A stretch of DNA of 6,769 nt from an uncultured cyanobacterium (GTDB lineage Bacteria > Cyanobacteriota > Cyanobacteriia > PCC-6307 > Cyanobiaceae): contig CAIKWV010000272.1 of NCBI GenBank assembly GCA_903831165.1, forward strand, positions 1 through 6,769, in the 5' to 3' direction. The translations under genes were made by a program, and so were the position numbers. Positions 5,379 to 6,769 of the stretch are shown here, in pieces. The notes below the pieces were generated by a model that was not told the DNA's origin, did no database searches, and was given only the letters and a program-made list of their open reading frames with translations. The number at the start of each line of letters is the position of its first letter. The first letter of the stretch is position 1.

Positions 5379-6473
5379 ATGCGTTTCAGCAGCCTGCTCA
5401 ACCTCCTCAGCGAGGTGGGCGACGCCACCCCCAGACATCTGGGTGACGACCCGGAATTGACGGGCGCCCAGGCCCTCGATCAGGCCGGCCCGGCCCAGCT
5501 CAGCTTTCTGGAGGCAGGCCATGCTCTGGCCGCATCACTGGCAGCCAGTGGAGCCGCCGCCGTGCTGATTCCGGCCCAGGGCGCCGATGCCGCCGAACTG
5601 CAACAGCTGGCCAGCGAACGCCATCTGGCCTGGGTGGCCCTGAACAATCCACGGCTGGGCTTCGCCGAAGCCCTGGAAGCCCTCCATCCGCGGCCCAGAC
5701 CCGAACCCGGGGTGCACCCGACGGCGGTGGTCCATGGCACAGCCAGCCTCGGGCGTGATGTGCATCTGGGCCCCCATGTGGTGGTCGGGGCCGGCAGCAG
5801 GGTCGGTGACGGCTGCGTTCTGCATCCGTCGGTGGTGCTCTACGACGACGTGATCCTGGAGCAGGACTGCGAACTCCACGCCCATGCCGTGCTGCACCCC
5901 GGCAGCCGCCTGGGTCGTCAATGCGTCGTCCATTCCGGCGCCGTGATCGGCTCGGAGGGCTTCGGTTTCGTGCCGACCGCTGCCGGTTGGCGCAAGATGC
6001 CCCAGACCGGCCTGGTGGTGCTCGAAGATGGCGTCGAGGTGGGCTGCGGCAGCACCATCGATCGCCCTGCGGTGGGCGAGACCCGCATCGGCGCCGGCAC
6101 CAAGATCGACAACCTCGTCCACGTCGGCCATGGCGTGGTCACGGGCCAGGGCTGTGCCCTGGCGGCCCAGGTGGGCATCGCCGGCGGCGCCCGGCTGGGT
6201 CATGGCGTGATCCTGGCGGGCCAGGTGGGGGTGGCCAATCGCGCCGTGATCGGCGATCGCGCCATCGCCTCCTCCAAATCCGGCATCCATGGCGAAGTGG
6301 CCGCCGGCGAAGTGGTCAGCGGCTATCCGGCCATTCCCAATCGGCTCTGGCTGCGCTGCTCGGCCGTGTTCAACAAACTGCCCGAGATGGCCCGCACCCT
6401 GCGCCAGATCAAGGCGAGCGGCGAAGCGGCGGCCTCCCAGGCCAGCGCTGCTGACAGCGGAACGGACCAGTAA
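5379..6473 (+). CDS. lpxD: UDP-3-O-acylglucosamine N-acyltransferase
   Basis: LpxD transfers a 3-hydroxyacyl chain from acyl carrier protein to the free 2-amino group of UDP-3-O-acylglucosamine, the third step of lipid A synthesis. The 364-residue protein has an N-terminal uridine-binding region (about 1-105, with the AVLIP and [11 protein letters not shown] features, 61-99), then a left-handed parallel beta-helix of hexapeptide repeats (about 110-325). Diagnostic pieces are GSEGFGF (191-197; GxDGFGF elsewhere), [12 protein letters not shown] (224-235), [13 protein letters not shown] (242-254) with His251 as the expected catalytic base, and SKSGIHGEV followed by SGYPAIP. The C-terminal helix ends in an Ala/Ser-rich tail. 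LpxA is ruled out by the length, N-terminal domain and GFGF loop. The start ATG at 5379 leads into MRFSSLL, a normal beginning for the family; no earlier in-frame start fits better. It sits between proB and leuB, apart from lpxA, lpxB and lpxC, and 29 bases before leuB. Confidence 0.95.
   Translation: MRFSSLLNLLSEVGDATPRHLGDDPELTGAQALDQAGPAQLSFLEAGHALAASLAASGAAAVLIPAQGADAAELQQLASERHLAWVALNNPRLGFAEALEALHPRPRPEPGVHPTAVVHGTASLGRDVHLGPHVVVGAGSRVGDGCVLHPSVVLYDDVILEQDCELHAHAVLHPGSRLGRQCVVHSGAVIGSEGFGFVPTAAGWRKMPQTGLVVLEDGVEVGCGSTIDRPAVGETRIGAGTKIDNLVHVGHGVVTGQGCALAAQVGIAGGARLGHGVILAGQVGVANRAVIGDRAIASSKSGIHGEVAAGEVVSGYPAIPNRLWLRCSAVFNKLPEMARTLRQIKASGEAAASQASAADSGTDQ
6253..6260. repeat. HIP1 octamer, copy 3
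   Basis: Exact GCGATCGC inside lpxD, encoding part of the GDRAI hexapeptide-repeat turn. Confidence 0.8.
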
Positions 6474-6502
6474 CCTCGCCCGTTGCGCCGACACCCCTTC
6501 TG

Positions 6503-6769
6503 ATGAGCAGCCACCGGATCACGCTCCTGCCTGGCGATGGCATCGGCCCGGAGATCACGGCAGTGGCCCGCCAGCTGCTGGATGCGGTGGCGGCGCGCCA
6601 CGGATTCAGCCTCAGCTACGACGAGCAGCCGATCGGCGCGGCGGCGATCGATGCCCACGGGGTCCCCTTGCCCGACAGCACCCTGGAGGCCTGCCGCAAC
6701 GCCGATGCGGTGCTGCTGGCGGCGATCGGGGATCCGCGCTGCGACAGCCTGCCGCGGCAGCTGAGGCCC
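6503..6769 (+). CDS. leuB: 3-isopropylmalate dehydrogenase, N-terminal fragment
   Basis: LeuB oxidises and decarboxylates 3-isopropylmalate with NAD+ in leucine synthesis, as a cytoplasmic dimer. Only the first 89 codons are present, with no stop before the right edge; the full protein is normally about 350-360 residues. The N-terminus reads ITLLPGDGIGPEIT (6-19), the hallmark of the isocitrate/isopropylmalate dehydrogenase family, followed by a long helix (20-33) and IGAAAIDAHGVPLPDST (44-60), typical of LeuB. ADAVLLAAIGDPRCDSLPRQLRP (67-89 region) occupies the place of the usual GGPKWD segment just before the RPE motif; the substitution of GDPRCD for GGPKWD is noted. The LPDSTLEACRNAD spacing favours LeuB over isocitrate or tartrate dehydrogenase. 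The ATG at 6503 is preceded by no obvious ribosome binding site, as for several genes here. It follows lpxD by 29 bases and is probably cotranscribed. Confidence 0.93.
   Translation, partial: MSSHRITLLPGDGIGPEITAVARQLLDAVAARHGFSLSYDEQPIGAAAIDAHGVPLPDSTLEACRNADAVLLAAIGDPRCDSLPRQLRP

Noticed and set aside
5535..6494. Long open frame on the minus strand opposite lpxD (319 codons)
   Set aside because: Mirror of the hexapeptide-repeat coding sequence; the regular spacing comes from the lpxD repeats, not from a second gene.
6501..6505. TGATG resembling a stop/start overlap at leuB
   Set aside because: The TGA is not the lpxD stop, which is TAA at 6471-6473; no gene ends here.
1..6769. Mobile elements, CRISPR arrays, tRNA or rRNA genes, toxin-antitoxin pairs or defence systems
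   Set aside because: No direct-repeat arrays, transposase motifs, terminal inverted repeats or RNA-gene signatures were seen. The PIN domain at the left edge belongs to a PhoH-type protein, not an isolated toxin, as far as the visible part shows.

Overview
The window looks like ordinary core chromosome from a high-GC unicellular cyanobacterium of the Synechococcus/Cyanobium type. Four things support this: a GC-rich composition (roughly two thirds G+C by eye); three exact copies of the cyanobacterial HIP1 octamer (GCGATCGC); a gene set with cyanobacteria-typical families (a membrane-anchored CofE-like protein, a DUF3727 protein, a YqeG-type HAD phosphatase with cyanobacterial character); and an lpxD gene lying next to leuB rather than in an lpx cluster. 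The species assignment is inference.

Layout. Positions 1-126 (minus strand) hold the first 42 codons of a PIN-PhoH family gene that runs off the left edge. An 89-base divergent intergenic region (127-215) separates it from a run of eight genes, all on the plus strand and with short gaps or overlaps: a CofE-like (F420-0:gamma-glutamyl ligase family) membrane-anchored protein (216-1394); a probable tandem GNAT-fold protein (1447-2556); a YqgF/RuvX-type RNase H-fold nuclease (2574-3122); an acidic DUF3727 protein (3142-3705); a YqeG-type HAD phosphatase (3705-4214); glutamate 5-kinase ProB (4214-5338); LpxD (5379-6473); and the first 89 codons of LeuB (6503-6769), cut by the right edge.

How the genes relate. 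DUF3727, yqeG and proB form the tightest unit: each stop overlaps or nearly abuts the next start, and two junctions are one-base ATGA overlaps that suggest translational coupling. The products belong to different processes: proline synthesis (ProB), leucine synthesis (LeuB), lipid A synthesis (LpxD), rRNA maturation or nucleic-acid processing (YqgF), and a phosphatase whose eukaryotic relatives act in phosphatidylglycerol synthesis (YqeG). This looks like a compact housekeeping transcription unit rather than one pathway.

No mobile element, CRISPR array, tRNA, rRNA or convincing terminator was seen, and I found no clear new system. The points most worth a second look are the two similar halves of the GNAT-like protein, a 99-residue-offset internal repeat around an acidic linker in the DUF3727 protein, and the CofE-like domain fused to a membrane-anchored N-terminal region.
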